Shown: positions 1 to 5,929, counted from the first letter of the stretch. The stretch: DNA of 6,427 bases from Chloroflexota bacterium (GCA_028874675.1 JAPPJA010000434.1:1-6427), one strand, 5' to 3'. A program made the numbers and translations. Notes: a model not told the origin generated them from the sequence alone.

Positions 1-58
1 AATTAAGGGTTTAACGCCCCAGCGGCGGGGGTCGTCCCGGGTCCCCCCTTCTCGTGAC

Positions 59-514
59 CTACTCCGGGGGAACCCGGGGCAGCCGGTGCCGCGAGGTGAG
101 GGTGGCGGAAGCAACAATCAGGACCAGCGCTGCCGGCACATAGAACACGCCCACGGAAAGAGATGCCAAGAGACAGAAGGCCAGCTGCCCAGCGGTCAAC
201 ACCCACAGGACAGGTATGATTCCACCGGTCCTTCCCCGCCAGGTTGCCAGGACCAACAGGGCCAGCCCCGTCAGGACTACGGGAATGAACAAGGGTGCCA
301 GGACCCAGGCTCCATTGGCTTCCACGAATGAGGCGGAATGCCGGACCACTTCCCTTTCCACCGACCCTACCGGATTACCCATTTCATCGACCTGGACCGG
401 TGTGGCCGAAACACCCTGGTAGGCGAAAGGCCAGAAGGCCGTCCACAGGAACGCCGCCCAGGCCAGCAGGTGGGCAGCCGATGCCAGGACTGTTGTGGCG
501 CGACCCAATGTCAT
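59..514 (-). CDS. Small four-helix integral membrane protein, function unknown
   Basis: The gene encodes 151 residues. I chose the ATG at 514 because a clear AAGGAG ribosome binding site (complement of 519-524) sits four bases upstream. An in-frame start at 553 would add 13 residues that lie across that site. Hydrophobic segments at about residues 9-32, 70-91, 99-118 and 120-139 suggest four membrane helices. A polar loop at about 33-68, between helices 1 and 2, contains the acidic stretch DEMGNPVGSVERE and probably faces outside. The C-terminus is short and basic/proline-rich (RHRLPRVPPE). I see no catalytic motif and recognise no family. It is divergently transcribed from the cobalamin-binding-protein gene with a 70-bp gap, which may mean shared regulation, but nothing in the sequence proves a functional link. 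The reading frame looks real from its helix pattern and ribosome binding site. Confidence 0.72.
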   Translation of the reverse strand: MTLGRATTVLASAAHLLAWAAFLWTAFWPFAYQGVSATPVQVDEMGNPVGSVEREVVRHSASFVEANGAWVLAPLFIPVVLTGLALLVLATWRGRTGGIIPVLWVLTAGQLAFCLLASLSVGVFYVPAALVLIVASATLTSRHRLPRVPPE

Positions 515-544
515 GGCACTCCTTCCCCCGAGCCCACATGACGC

Positions 545-550
545 TATACT
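545..550 (+). promoter_or_regulatory. Possible -10 element for the cobalamin-binding-protein gene
   Basis: TATACT matches the TATAAT consensus at five of six positions. It would place a transcription start near 557, about 28 bases before the ATG at 585. No good -35 hexamer lies 16-18 bp upstream (the region near 521-527 is C-rich), so this is a weak call. The same TATACT hexamer appears in the better-supported Rieske promoter in this window. Confidence 0.3.
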
Positions 551-584
551 CATTACATTCTAATGCGGCCGGGGGTGCCATTCC

Positions 585-1505
585 ATGCGCATCTGTTCTT
601 TGCTGCCCAGCGCAACGGAAATCGTGTATGCCCTGGGGCTGGACGACCAGCTGGTGGGCGTTTCCCATACCTGCGACTATCCGGCCGACGCCCGCAGCAG
701 GCCCGTGGTCAGCCGCAGCGTGCGCAGCGTTTCCCACCTGGGCAGCCAGGAAATCGACGCGATCATCCGGCAGGCGCGGGAGAGCAACAATCCGGTCCAT
801 TGGATTGACGGCGACCTGCTGCGAGACCTGCGGCCCGACCTGATCATTACCCAGGAAATCTGCGAGGTTTGCGCCATAGACCAGAGCTCGGTATATGCCA
901 CGGCCGCCCGCTTCCTGGACTATGAGCCGGAAATTGTGGTTACCCGTCCCGTGGGGCTGGAGGAAATCTACCGCAACATTCACATCATCGCCGATGCGGC
1001 CGGAGCGCCGGAACAAGCCGACCGGGTGGTGGAAGATTTGCGGCGCCGGGCCCGGCGGGTTGCCGAAGGGCTCGGTAACCTAACCGGACGTCCCAGGGTC
1101 TTCTGCATCGACTGGCTGGACCCCCTGCGCAACACCGGGCAGTGGACGCCGGAACTGGTGGAACTGGCCGGCGGCGAGGAGGGCCTGGCGGAAAAGTGGG
1201 GCAAGTCCCGCGAAATCGGTTGGGATGAGGTGGTGGCGTACCAGCCCGACTACCTGATGGTGATGCCCTGCGCCTTTGACATGGCCCGCACCGAAGTGGA
1301 AACGCGGGAGAGCCTGTATTCCCATCCGGCATGGCGGTCCCTGGAAGCCGTCCGGAAGGGCAACGTGTTTCTGTTTGACGGTCTGATTCCCAGCCGTCAC
1401 GGGCCGCGGGTGATAGATGTCCTGGAAGGCCTGGCCGAGGCGATGCATCCCGACAAGTTTGCCGGGCTGGCCCGTCCCGGCGTGTTTCAAAGGGCCGCGC
1501 TATAG
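585..1505 (+). CDS. BtuF-like cobalamin-binding protein (periplasmic-binding-protein fold, no signal peptide)
   Basis: The 306-residue product starts directly with the first beta strand of the BtuF/FhuD-type binding fold (RICSLLPSATEIVYALG, residues 2-18). Other family hallmarks are the SxTCDYP segment (27-33), DLIITQEICEVCA (85-97) with a CxxC pair at 93 and 96, and an IDWLDPL...GQWTPELVELAGG segment in the middle. The last of these resembles the DP...GHW.PE..ELAGG signature of proteins annotated as cobalamin-binding. These proteins belong to the helical-backbone class III binding proteins that deliver corrinoids or siderophores to ABC importers. This one has no signal peptide or lipobox, so it looks cytoplasmic as written, which is common in this subfamily and leaves its role unclear. 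No btuC or btuD permease/ATPase genes are in the window. A GGGGGTG stretch at 571-577 could act as the ribosome binding site. The fold assignment is strong, while the cobalamin ligand is inferred from family annotation. Confidence 0.85.
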   Translation: MRICSLLPSATEIVYALGLDDQLVGVSHTCDYPADARSRPVVSRSVRSVSHLGSQEIDAIIRQARESNNPVHWIDGDLLRDLRPDLIITQEICEVCAIDQSSVYATAARFLDYEPEIVVTRPVGLEEIYRNIHIIADAAGAPEQADRVVEDLRRRARRVAEGLGNLTGRPRVFCIDWLDPLRNTGQWTPELVELAGGEEGLAEKWGKSREIGWDEVVAYQPDYLMVMPCAFDMARTEVETRESLYSHPAWRSLEAVRKGNVFLFDGLIPSRHGPRVIDVLEGLAEAMHPDKFAGLARPGVFQRAAL

Positions 1506-1511
1506 GACGAT

Positions 1512-1590
1512 TCAATCCACGAATATCCACCAATAGTTGCTAATGCCCGCTTCCCTGTTCGTGGCCATTCGTGGGTATCCGTGGATTAAC
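1512..1590. repeat. Decamer-based imperfect inverted repeat (TTCGTGGATA type)
   Basis: The left arm at 1514-1530 (AATCCACGAATATCCAC) and the right arm at 1571-1587 (GTGGGTATCCGTGGATT) are inverted copies matching at 15 of 17 positions. Each arm is made of 10-bp units. On the plus strand three units follow one another from 1558: TTCGTGGCCA, TTCGTGGGTA, TCCGTGGATT. On the minus strand the left arm reads TTGGTGGATA, TTCGTGGATT. The element fills nearly all of the gap between the cobalamin-binding gene and the next gene, and ends just before the latter's ribosome binding site. It resembles dispersed intergenic palindromes seen in several environmental phyla. It could form a hairpin in RNA or act as a protein-binding array. 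Confidence 0.7.
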
Positions 1591-1604
1591 TGAAGGAGAC
1601 GCCC

Positions 1605-1916
1605 ATGCTGTTTTTCATCGAGCTACGCCACGCGCCGGAGCGCTGCCCCGGGGTAGCCCCGGAAATACGGGACCGGATGCTTCGCATGTCGCAGACCCGG
1701 GAACAGGTGCTGGAATCCCACGGCTGCAAGTGGGTCGGCGGGTGGGTGAGTCCCACGCCCCACCTGACCTTCATCACCCTGGACGCCCCCGGGGCGCACG
1801 CCGTGGACTCGGCCATGCGCGACCTGGGCCTGGCTGTCTGGAACTCCACCACCATCCACCCGGTGGTGGACTTTGACGACGCCGTTACGGCCCTGGCAAA
1901 CCAGCCCCAGGACTGA
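1605..1916 (+). CDS. Small conserved protein, probable ferredoxin-like alpha/beta (dimeric barrel) fold
   Basis: The 103-residue product starts at an ATG preceded by GAAGGAGAC (1592-1600), a good ribosome binding site. The N-terminal strand MLFFIELRH leads into an H-x-P-E-x-C-P motif (H9, P11, E12, C14, P15), then a helix (about 18-38), a strand around SHGCKWVGGWV (38-48), a strand HLTFITLDAP (53-62), a helix (63-74) and a final strand near WNSTTIHPVVDF (79-90). This strand/helix order matches small dimeric alpha/beta-barrel proteins of the DUF3303/EthD/stress-responsive barrel type, which bind diverse small ligands or act as minor oxygenases and isomerases. Conserved-looking H9, C14, H39, C41, H53 and H85 could form a ligand or metal site. 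I recognise the general family but not a specific function. It lies downstream of the cobalamin-binding gene with a repeat between them, so co-transcription is possible but not shown. Confidence 0.75.
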   Translation: MLFFIELRHAPERCPGVAPEIRDRMLRMSQTREQVLESHGCKWVGGWVSPTPHLTFITLDAPGAHAVDSAMRDLGLAVWNSTTIHPVVDFDDAVTALANQPQD

Positions 1917-1936
1917 AGAAATCAAGCAGCGAGAGC

Positions 1937-1963
1937 AGGGCGGCGAAGGCTGCTCGCCGCCCT
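1937..1963. terminator. Bidirectional hairpin between convergent genes
   Basis: AGGGCGGCGA (1937-1946) and TCGCCGCCCT (1954-1963) are perfect 10-bp inverted repeats around a 7-base loop. The hairpin lies 20 bases past the stop of the 1605-1916 gene and about 60 bases past the stop of the convergent Rieske gene. There is no strong U-tract on the plus strand. On the minus strand the downstream sequence has a modest T-rich stretch (TTGATTTCTT). It is probably a shared terminator, with imperfect intrinsic character in both directions. Confidence 0.6.
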
Positions 1964-2023
1964 TGTAAGCTGGCCTGGGAACCGGGGCCTCGATGCTCGA
2001 TGGGAGAGAGGGGCCGGCAGCCT

Positions 2024-2359
2024 CTACTTCTTGCCCTCGGGCAGAGAGGCGTACAGGTGGCCGTCGCGGTCGGTTACCTCAAAGGTGAACATCTGGGCGA
2101 TGGGGCCGTTGATGCAGTTGCCGGTGTAGTACTCAAAACGCCAGCCGTGAGAGGGACACATGAAGCAGGTGTCTTCCAGGTAAATGGTGCCCCAGCTGTG
2201 TGGACAGAGGGAGGACATCAGGCGCAGCACCCCGTCCTTGCCCTGGGCGAGAAAGAAGTCGAAGCCTTCCACCTCCACCTCGACGGGAAACTTGGTGAAA
2301 GAGTCCTTCGGTCCCAGGTCCACTTCCTTGACGCCGTTGGAGAAGTCCGGGTAAACCAT
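2024..2359 (-). CDS. Small stand-alone Rieske [2Fe-2S] protein
   Basis: The product is 111 residues. The ATG at 2359 is preceded by AAGAGGGA a few bases upstream and, further back, by a promoter. The open frame continues to 2587, but that extension runs through the promoter and a repeat element. The cluster-binding motif is clear: C52-P-H54 and C68-P-S-H71, followed by GWRF (72-75). These are the two Cys and two His that hold a Rieske [2Fe-2S] centre. The gap between the half-motifs is 13 residues, slightly shorter than the usual 15-17. An extra Cys65 lies inside it. The protein is one Rieske domain with no signal peptide, membrane anchor or catalytic domain, so it is a soluble ferredoxin-like electron carrier or the ferredoxin subunit of a Rieske oxygenase system. 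No oxygenase, reductase or cytochrome bc subunit is nearby, so its partner is unknown. Confidence 0.87.
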   Translation of the reverse strand: MVYPDFSNGVKEVDLGPKDSFTKFPVEVEVEGFDFFLAQGKDGVLRLMSSLCPHSWGTIYLEDTCFMCPSHGWRFEYYTGNCINGPIAQMFTFEVTDRDGHLYASLPEGKK

Positions 2360-2391
2360 AGCTGTCCCTCTTGCAGGTGAAATTTGAGGGG

Positions 2392-2421
2392 AGTATAGCG
2401 GGAAAGGCGCAGGCTGGGCAA
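2392..2421 (-). promoter_or_regulatory. Probable promoter of the Rieske gene
   Basis: Read on the minus strand, TTGCCC (2421-2416) is followed after 18 bp by TATACT (2397-2392). The -35 matches four of six consensus bases and the -10 five of six. Transcription would start near 2385, giving a leader of about 26 bases before the ATG at 2359. This supports 2359 rather than 2587 as the start. Confidence 0.5.
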
Positions 2422-2475
2422 ACGGGAAATGCGCGGCTAACTGTTCAGGATTAATGTTCACGGATGTCTGGAACT

Positions 2476-2573
2476 CGTCATTCCGGCCTTGGGCCGGAAT
2501 CCAGCAAGGCTGACAGTAAATACAGGTCAAGCGTAGCAAGGAATCCTGGATACCGGCTTTCGCCGGTATGACG
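2476..2573. repeat. Inverted pair of REP-like palindromes
   Basis: Unit 1 (2476-2504) contains the perfect 9-bp stem ATTCCGGCC/GGCCGGAAT (2480-2488 and 2492-2500, loop TTG). Unit 2 (2546-2573) contains the perfect 8-bp stem ATACCGGC/GCCGGTAT (2550-2557 and 2562-2569, loop TTTC). Both share the framework CGTCAT-stem-loop-stem-CCAG, and unit 2 is in the opposite orientation. This head-to-head layout with a 41-bp spacer is that of a bacterial interspersed mosaic (REP/BIME-like) element. Translated on the minus strand it gives PVIPAKAGIQ, the familiar spurious peptide of such repeats. These are usually non-autonomous sequences spread by a REP-associated transposase encoded elsewhere. Confidence 0.75.
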
Positions 2574-2799
2574 GGGATGGCTGGCACGGAAATCCCACGA
2601 ATTCTGAATTCTTATGTGTGCGGCTAGGAGGGTTAGAGAACACTTGAGAGGCGGACAGTCCGGGATGCAACAATTCGCAGGCACGACGGGCTCTGGTCGC
2701 CTCCGTACCGCCTTGGGATACCACCGAATACAGCGTTGGGTTGAACTCCGGAACTGCGGTTCCAACCCGAAACAATGAACATTCCATAGAGATTTCAGC
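2574..2799. other. Intergenic region without a recognisable gene
   Basis: With the Rieske upstream region and the REP-like pair, this makes about 440 bases (2360-2799) without a supported gene. In this part I see a tandem GAATTCT duplication (2599-2612). There is a possible 6-bp long-range stem GAGGCG/CGCCTC (2648-2653 with 2698-2703). There is also a hairpin GGGTTG/CAACCC (2738-2743 with 2763-2768) about 30 bases before the cysteine-rich gene. Open frames crossing it on the minus strand run into the repeats and look spurious. I see no convincing promoter for the 2800 gene. It could hold its 5' leader or a remnant of mobile DNA. Confidence 0.4.
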
Positions 2800-3069
2800 A
2801 TGAAGATTGCAATGACTACGCCCGTGCAGGAACCCCAGGTGCAGGCCGGCGGGGGAACGGGAACACCCAAATGCGACGGCTGCCCCAGGTGCCAGGACCC
2901 CCAGGCCGGGTTCTGTCCCACCTATCACCAGGAATTTGGCGGCAGGCATCCGGTGTGCAAGGTCTGCCATCACTGCGTCCTGCGGGGCAAGCACCAGGAT
3001 GACGCCAGCGACCTGGACAATTACCGGGGCGCTCCCATGCCCGGCATGGACACCATCCACCGCAACTAA
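2800..3069 (+). CDS. Cysteine-rich small protein with clustered CxxCxxC motifs, unknown function
   Basis: The 89-residue product contains seven cysteines in two CxxCxxC clusters (C25, C28, C31 and C53, C56, C59), plus C39 followed by proline. The full pattern is C-x2-C-x2-C-x7-C-P-x13-C-x2-C-x2-C. Histidines H43, H50, H57, H58 and H65 are interspersed. The first cluster with Cys-Pro resembles a stretched ferredoxin-type CxxCxxCxxxCP motif, so it may bind an Fe-S cluster. Two zinc sites are equally plausible. The first ~24 residues are low-complexity and rich in Gly/Gln/Pro/Thr, and the C-terminal tail is polar and probably disordered. There is no signal peptide. G/C at third codon positions supports real coding. 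The start is uncertain: ATG 2800 and ATG 2812 are both in frame and neither has a strong ribosome binding site. The gene stands alone between the repeat region and the DUF1800 promoter. I do not recognise the family. Confidence 0.65.
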   Translation: MKIAMTTPVQEPQVQAGGGTGTPKCDGCPRCQDPQAGFCPTYHQEFGGRHPVCKVCHHCVLRGKHQDDASDLDNYRGAPMPGMDTIHRN

Positions 3070-3115
3070 CGGCGTGGGTTGTCTGCGGAGAGCGCCATAA
3101 CAACAAGGGTGGCCA

Positions 3116-3133
3116 CGCAGGTCCGCCCCTGCG
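3116..3133 (+). terminator. Possible terminator-like hairpin after the cysteine-rich gene
   Basis: CGCAGG (3116-3121) and CCTGCG (3128-3133) form a perfect 6-bp stem with a 6-base loop, 47 bases past the stop codon. No T-run follows, so it is not a classic intrinsic terminator. It precedes the promoter at 3186, which fits a transcription boundary here. Confidence 0.3.
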
Positions 3134-3185
3134 CCCTACTGCGCCGCGTTACCTGGACCGGACCATCCCCTGCTACGAAAGGTAT

Positions 3186-3214
3186 TTGACAACCCCGGTT
3201 TCGCTTACGATAAT
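3186..3214 (+). promoter_or_regulatory. Strong sigma70-type promoter for the DUF1800/DUF1501 genes
   Basis: TTGACA (3186-3191) is a perfect -35 hexamer. After exactly 17 bp comes GATAAT (3209-3214), five of six to the -10 consensus. Transcription would begin near 3221, leaving a leader of about 90 bases before the ATG at 3313. It is the best promoter match in the window and suggests the downstream genes are well expressed by the housekeeping sigma factor. Confidence 0.65.
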
Positions 3215-3312
3215 ACCGGGTACGGAGCTCCCATAGGGGGTGTTCCGTTTGGTTTGCCCTATTCCAGACAGCTGAACCGGTACCCGTAATCCTGCTTTTG
3301 GCAAGGAGGAAT

Positions 3313-4704
3313 ATGGCTGAAGACATTGCATTGATGGCTCACCTGATGCGCCGCGCCGGCTTTGGCGCCACCCGCGAGGAACTGGAGGCGCGGGCGGCCC
3401 AAGGGTACGACGCCACCGTGGACGAGCTCCTGAATCCAGAGACGGTGGACGGCGCCGACCGCTACGAGTTCCTGCGCTACCACCCCTCTTTCTGGAAGCC
3501 CATTACCTCGCCCGGCATGGGCGCGTCCGCCTGGCTGCACAGCATGCTCAATACCGAGCGGGTGCTGGAAGAGAAAATGGTGCTGTTCTGGCACCAGGTT
3601 TTCGCCACCGGCGGTTCCAAGCTGGACCACTGGCACGAAATGGTTACCCAGGTTGACATGTTCCGCCAGTACGGAATGGGCAACTACCGGGAACTGCTGG
3701 TGGAGCTTTCCAAAAATCCGGCAATGATTTTCTGGCTGGACAACTGCGACAACCATGAGTACGCCGTCAACGAAAACTGGGGCCGCGAACTGCTGGAACT
3801 GTTCAGCATGGGCGTGGGCAACTACACCGAGGACGACGTGCGGGAGTGTTCCAGGGCCTTTACGGGCTGGACCATCGCCGCGTCCATTCCTCGCAACGCC
3901 CACGGCCGCTACGACTGGGAGTTCGAGTACCTGCCCGAGGACCATGACGAGGGCGAAAAGACCTTCCTGGGCCACACGGGCAACTTCAACGGCGAGGACA
4001 TCATTGACATTGTCTGCGCCCAGCCGGCCACCGCCCGGTTCATCGCCCGCCACCTCTATAACTTCTTCGTGGCGGAGGAGCCGCAGGTGCCCGCCTGGTC
4101 GGTGACGCCCCCCAACGACCCCGAGGCCATCGACCTGCTGGCCCGTACCTTTACCGAGTCGGGCTACGAAATGCGGGAAGTGCTGCGGGTCCTGTTTACC
4201 TCCGACTTTTTCAAGAACGCCCGCTATGCGAAGATCAAGAGTCCCGCCGAAGTCCTGGTGGGTACCCTGCGGTTCGTGGGTGGGTACAAGTTCCCCGCGC
4301 CCGGCATCGGCAACCTGTCCAAGGAGGCCGGGTACATGGGGCAGGAACTGCTCAACCCACCCAGCGTTGAGGGCTGGCACACGGGCGCCGAATGGATCAA
4401 TAGCGGCACCCTGATGAAGCGCATTAACTTCTCCGCCGACATGGTGGGAGATACCACCAGGCCCGGCATCCAGGCCATCGTTAACCGCCTGCGGGCCCGG
4501 GGAGACCTGGAGCCGGAAGAGTTGGTGGACGCCTGCCTGGACCTGATGGGTCCCCTGGTGGTGGACGGCGACAACCGGAAGCAGCTGGTGAACCACGCCC
4601 GCGAGCTGGGAACCCTTACCTGGGCCGACGACGTGCAGGCCAGGGACCGGGTGGGCGAAATGCTCCAGTTGGTTGTATCTTTACGCGAATACCAGTATGC
4701 TTAA
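3313..4704 (+). CDS. DUF1800 family protein
   Basis: The product is 463 residues, a usual length for DUF1800 (PF08811). Hallmarks in order are HLMRRAGFGAT near the N-terminus (10-20), FWHQVF (92-97), NWGRELLELFSMG (155-167), the RAFTGWTI segment (181-188), HDEGEKTFLG (211-220) and PPSVEGW (349-355), followed by the W-x-NSGTLMKR region. The family has no established biochemical activity. Its genes typically sit beside a DUF1501 gene, exactly as here, so the two proteins probably act together. I see no signal peptide, whereas extracytoplasmic localisation is expected for many relatives. The ATG at 3313 follows AAGGAGG (3303-3309) with a short 3-base gap. A TTG at 3298 is in frame but lies before that site. 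ATG 3334 is an alternative, but it would cut off conserved-looking residues. The strong promoter at 3186 drives it, and the DUF1501 gene follows after 73 bp with no evident terminator between them. Confidence 0.9.
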   Translation: MAEDIALMAHLMRRAGFGATREELEARAAQGYDATVDELLNPETVDGADRYEFLRYHPSFWKPITSPGMGASAWLHSMLNTERVLEEKMVLFWHQVFATGGSKLDHWHEMVTQVDMFRQYGMGNYRELLVELSKNPAMIFWLDNCDNHEYAVNENWGRELLELFSMGVGNYTEDDVRECSRAFTGWTIAASIPRNAHGRYDWEFEYLPEDHDEGEKTFLGHTGNFNGEDIIDIVCAQPATARFIARHLYNFFVAEEPQVPAWSVTPPNDPEAIDLLARTFTESGYEMREVLRVLFTSDFFKNARYAKIKSPAEVLVGTLRFVGGYKFPAPGIGNLSKEAGYMGQELLNPPSVEGWHTGAEWINSGTLMKRINFSADMVGDTTRPGIQAIVNRLRARGDLEPEELVDACLDLMGPLVVDGDNRKQLVNHARELGTLTWADDVQARDRVGEMLQLVVSLREYQYA

Positions 4705-4777
4705 GGCGCTTATTTCTTAAGGAACTTGTCGTCAACGCGCCAAAATTCAGGCCGTTGGCCCAGCAAGGAGACAGGAG

Positions 4778-5905
4778 ATGACCAGCAACAAGAAAGACCC
4801 GGTTTTGGTTGTATTGCAGCTTTCCGGCGGGAATGACTATATGAATACAGTCATCCCGTACACCGACCCTCTTTACCGGGACAACCGTCCCGCCGTCGGA
4901 ATTGCCGACGAAGACATCATTCGCATTAACGACGAGCTGGGTTTCCACCCCAGCCTGCGGGTGATGGAGGAAATGTTCAACCAGGGCAACCTGGCCATCG
5001 TCCACGGCGTGGGCTATCCCGATTCCCCGCGCTCCCACTTCCGCTCCATGGACATCTGGCACACCTGCGAGCCGGACAAGCTGGGAACCGAGGGCTGGCT
5101 GGGCCTGGCCACCCGCGAAATTGACCCCCACAAGGAAAACGTGGTAACCACCGTCAGCATGGGCCCCAGCATGTTCCGGGCCGTATCCGTGGCCGGCGTT
5201 CCCGTCGCCGCGGTGGACAGCCTGGACAGCTACGGCCTGCTTACCGGCATTTCCAGCCAGGAGCAGCGGCTGAAGATTCTGGACCGCTTCTCCCAGATGT
5301 ACACCCCCACCATCGGCACCGGCGCGGTGATGGAGTACCTGGGCGAGACGGGCCTGGAGGCAATGAAGGGCGCGGACATCCTTAAGGTGGCCCCGGGCAT
5401 GTATTCTTCCACAGTCGAATACGCCGACAACCCCATTGCCCGCAAGCTCAAGGACATTGCCCGCATCCACCTGGCCGACCTGGGCACCCGGATCTTCTAC
5501 TGCGACTACGGCAGCTTTGACTCCCACGCCAACCAGCCCGGCATGCACGCCGGTCTCTGGAACGATGTATGCGCCGGGGTCAGCGACTTCTTTGCCGACC
5601 TCAAGGAACACGACGCCGACGACAACGTGATAATGATCATGTTCTCCGAGTTCGGCCGCCGGGTGCATGACAACGGCTCCGGCACCGACCACGGCGCGGC
5701 CGGCGCGGCCTTCGCCCTGGGCACCCCCGTAAAGGGCGGTTTCTATGGCGAGTACCCGTCCCGCAAGGCCGAAGACCTGCAGCAGGGCGACCTGGTCCCC
5801 AACCTGGACTTCCGAGGCTTCTACTCCACCGTCCTGGAAGACTGGCTGGGCCTGGATTCCAAGCCCATAGTCAAGGGCGAGTTCGAGAAGCCCAAGTTCC
5901 TCTAG
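4778..5905 (+). CDS. DUF1501 family protein (alkaline-phosphatase-superfamily-like)
   Basis: The product is 375 residues. Its ATG is preceded by AAGGAGACAGGAG (4765-4777). Family features are QLSGGND (14-20), HGVGYPDSPRSHF (76-88), GWLGLATREID, DYGSFDSHANQ (243-253), FSEFGRRVHDNGSGTDHG (289-306) and a C-terminal DLVPNLDFRGFYSTVLEDWLG. DUF1501 (PF07394) is regarded as related to the alkaline phosphatase/sulfatase superfamily. Asp20, Asp248/His250, Glu291 and Asp304/His305 sit where metal ligands would be expected, so the metal site looks intact. The substrate is unknown. Many known members start with a Tat signal, but this one goes straight into the first beta strand after eight residues, so it appears cytoplasmic as annotated. 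I saw no twin-arginine motif in the sequence between 4705 and 4777. It probably forms one transcript with the DUF1800 gene, and the hairpin at 5930 may end that transcript. Confidence 0.9.
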   Translation: MTSNKKDPVLVVLQLSGGNDYMNTVIPYTDPLYRDNRPAVGIADEDIIRINDELGFHPSLRVMEEMFNQGNLAIVHGVGYPDSPRSHFRSMDIWHTCEPDKLGTEGWLGLATREIDPHKENVVTTVSMGPSMFRAVSVAGVPVAAVDSLDSYGLLTGISSQEQRLKILDRFSQMYTPTIGTGAVMEYLGETGLEAMKGADILKVAPGMYSSTVEYADNPIARKLKDIARIHLADLGTRIFYCDYGSFDSHANQPGMHAGLWNDVCAGVSDFFADLKEHDADDNVIMIMFSEFGRRVHDNGSGTDHGAAGAAFALGTPVKGGFYGEYPSRKAEDLQQGDLVPNLDFRGFYSTVLEDWLGLDSKPIVKGEFEKPKFL

Positions 5906-5929
5906 GGACCACACAGGGTTAGATATCTG

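Noticed and set aside
1..58. Terminator for the membrane-protein gene formed by the G- and C-runs at 27-31 and 43-47
   Set aside because: The stem is five G-C pairs around an 11-base loop with no T-tract in the minus-strand direction, so it may be chance in GC-rich sequence.
515..584. Cobalamin riboswitch upstream of the BtuF-like gene
   Set aside because: The gap is only 70 bases and lacks any B12-box-like sequence, while a cobalamin riboswitch needs roughly 200 bases.
384..1016. 210-residue minus-strand frame overlapping both the membrane protein and the cobalamin-binding gene
   Set aside because: It spans two better-supported genes and the gap between them, and has no domain or ribosome binding support.
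1512..1590. CRISPR-like array
   Set aside because: The units are 10-mers with no unique spacers of 30 or so bases, and they form inverted rather than regularly spaced direct repeats.
2360..2587. N-terminal extension of the Rieske frame up to an ATG at 2587
   Set aside because: It translates the REP-like repeats (PVIPAKAGIQ) and the promoter region. A ribosome binding site and promoter support the start at 2359.
2527..3060. 177-residue minus-strand frame covering the cysteine-rich gene and the repeat region
   Set aside because: Its C-terminal part translates a REP-like unit (YRRKPVSRI), a known spurious peptide, and it opposes the plus-strand frame with better codon bias and Cys motifs.
3259..4596. 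Long 445-residue open frame on the minus strand across the DUF1800 gene
   Set aside because: It is antisense to a gene with clear DUF1800 motifs. Its His/Val/Gly-rich composition is that of a GC-rich shadow frame, and it has no recognisable domain.
4616..5914. Long 432-residue open frame on the minus strand across the DUF1501 gene
   Set aside because: It is antisense to a well-supported DUF1501 gene and its composition is typical of a GC-rich shadow frame.
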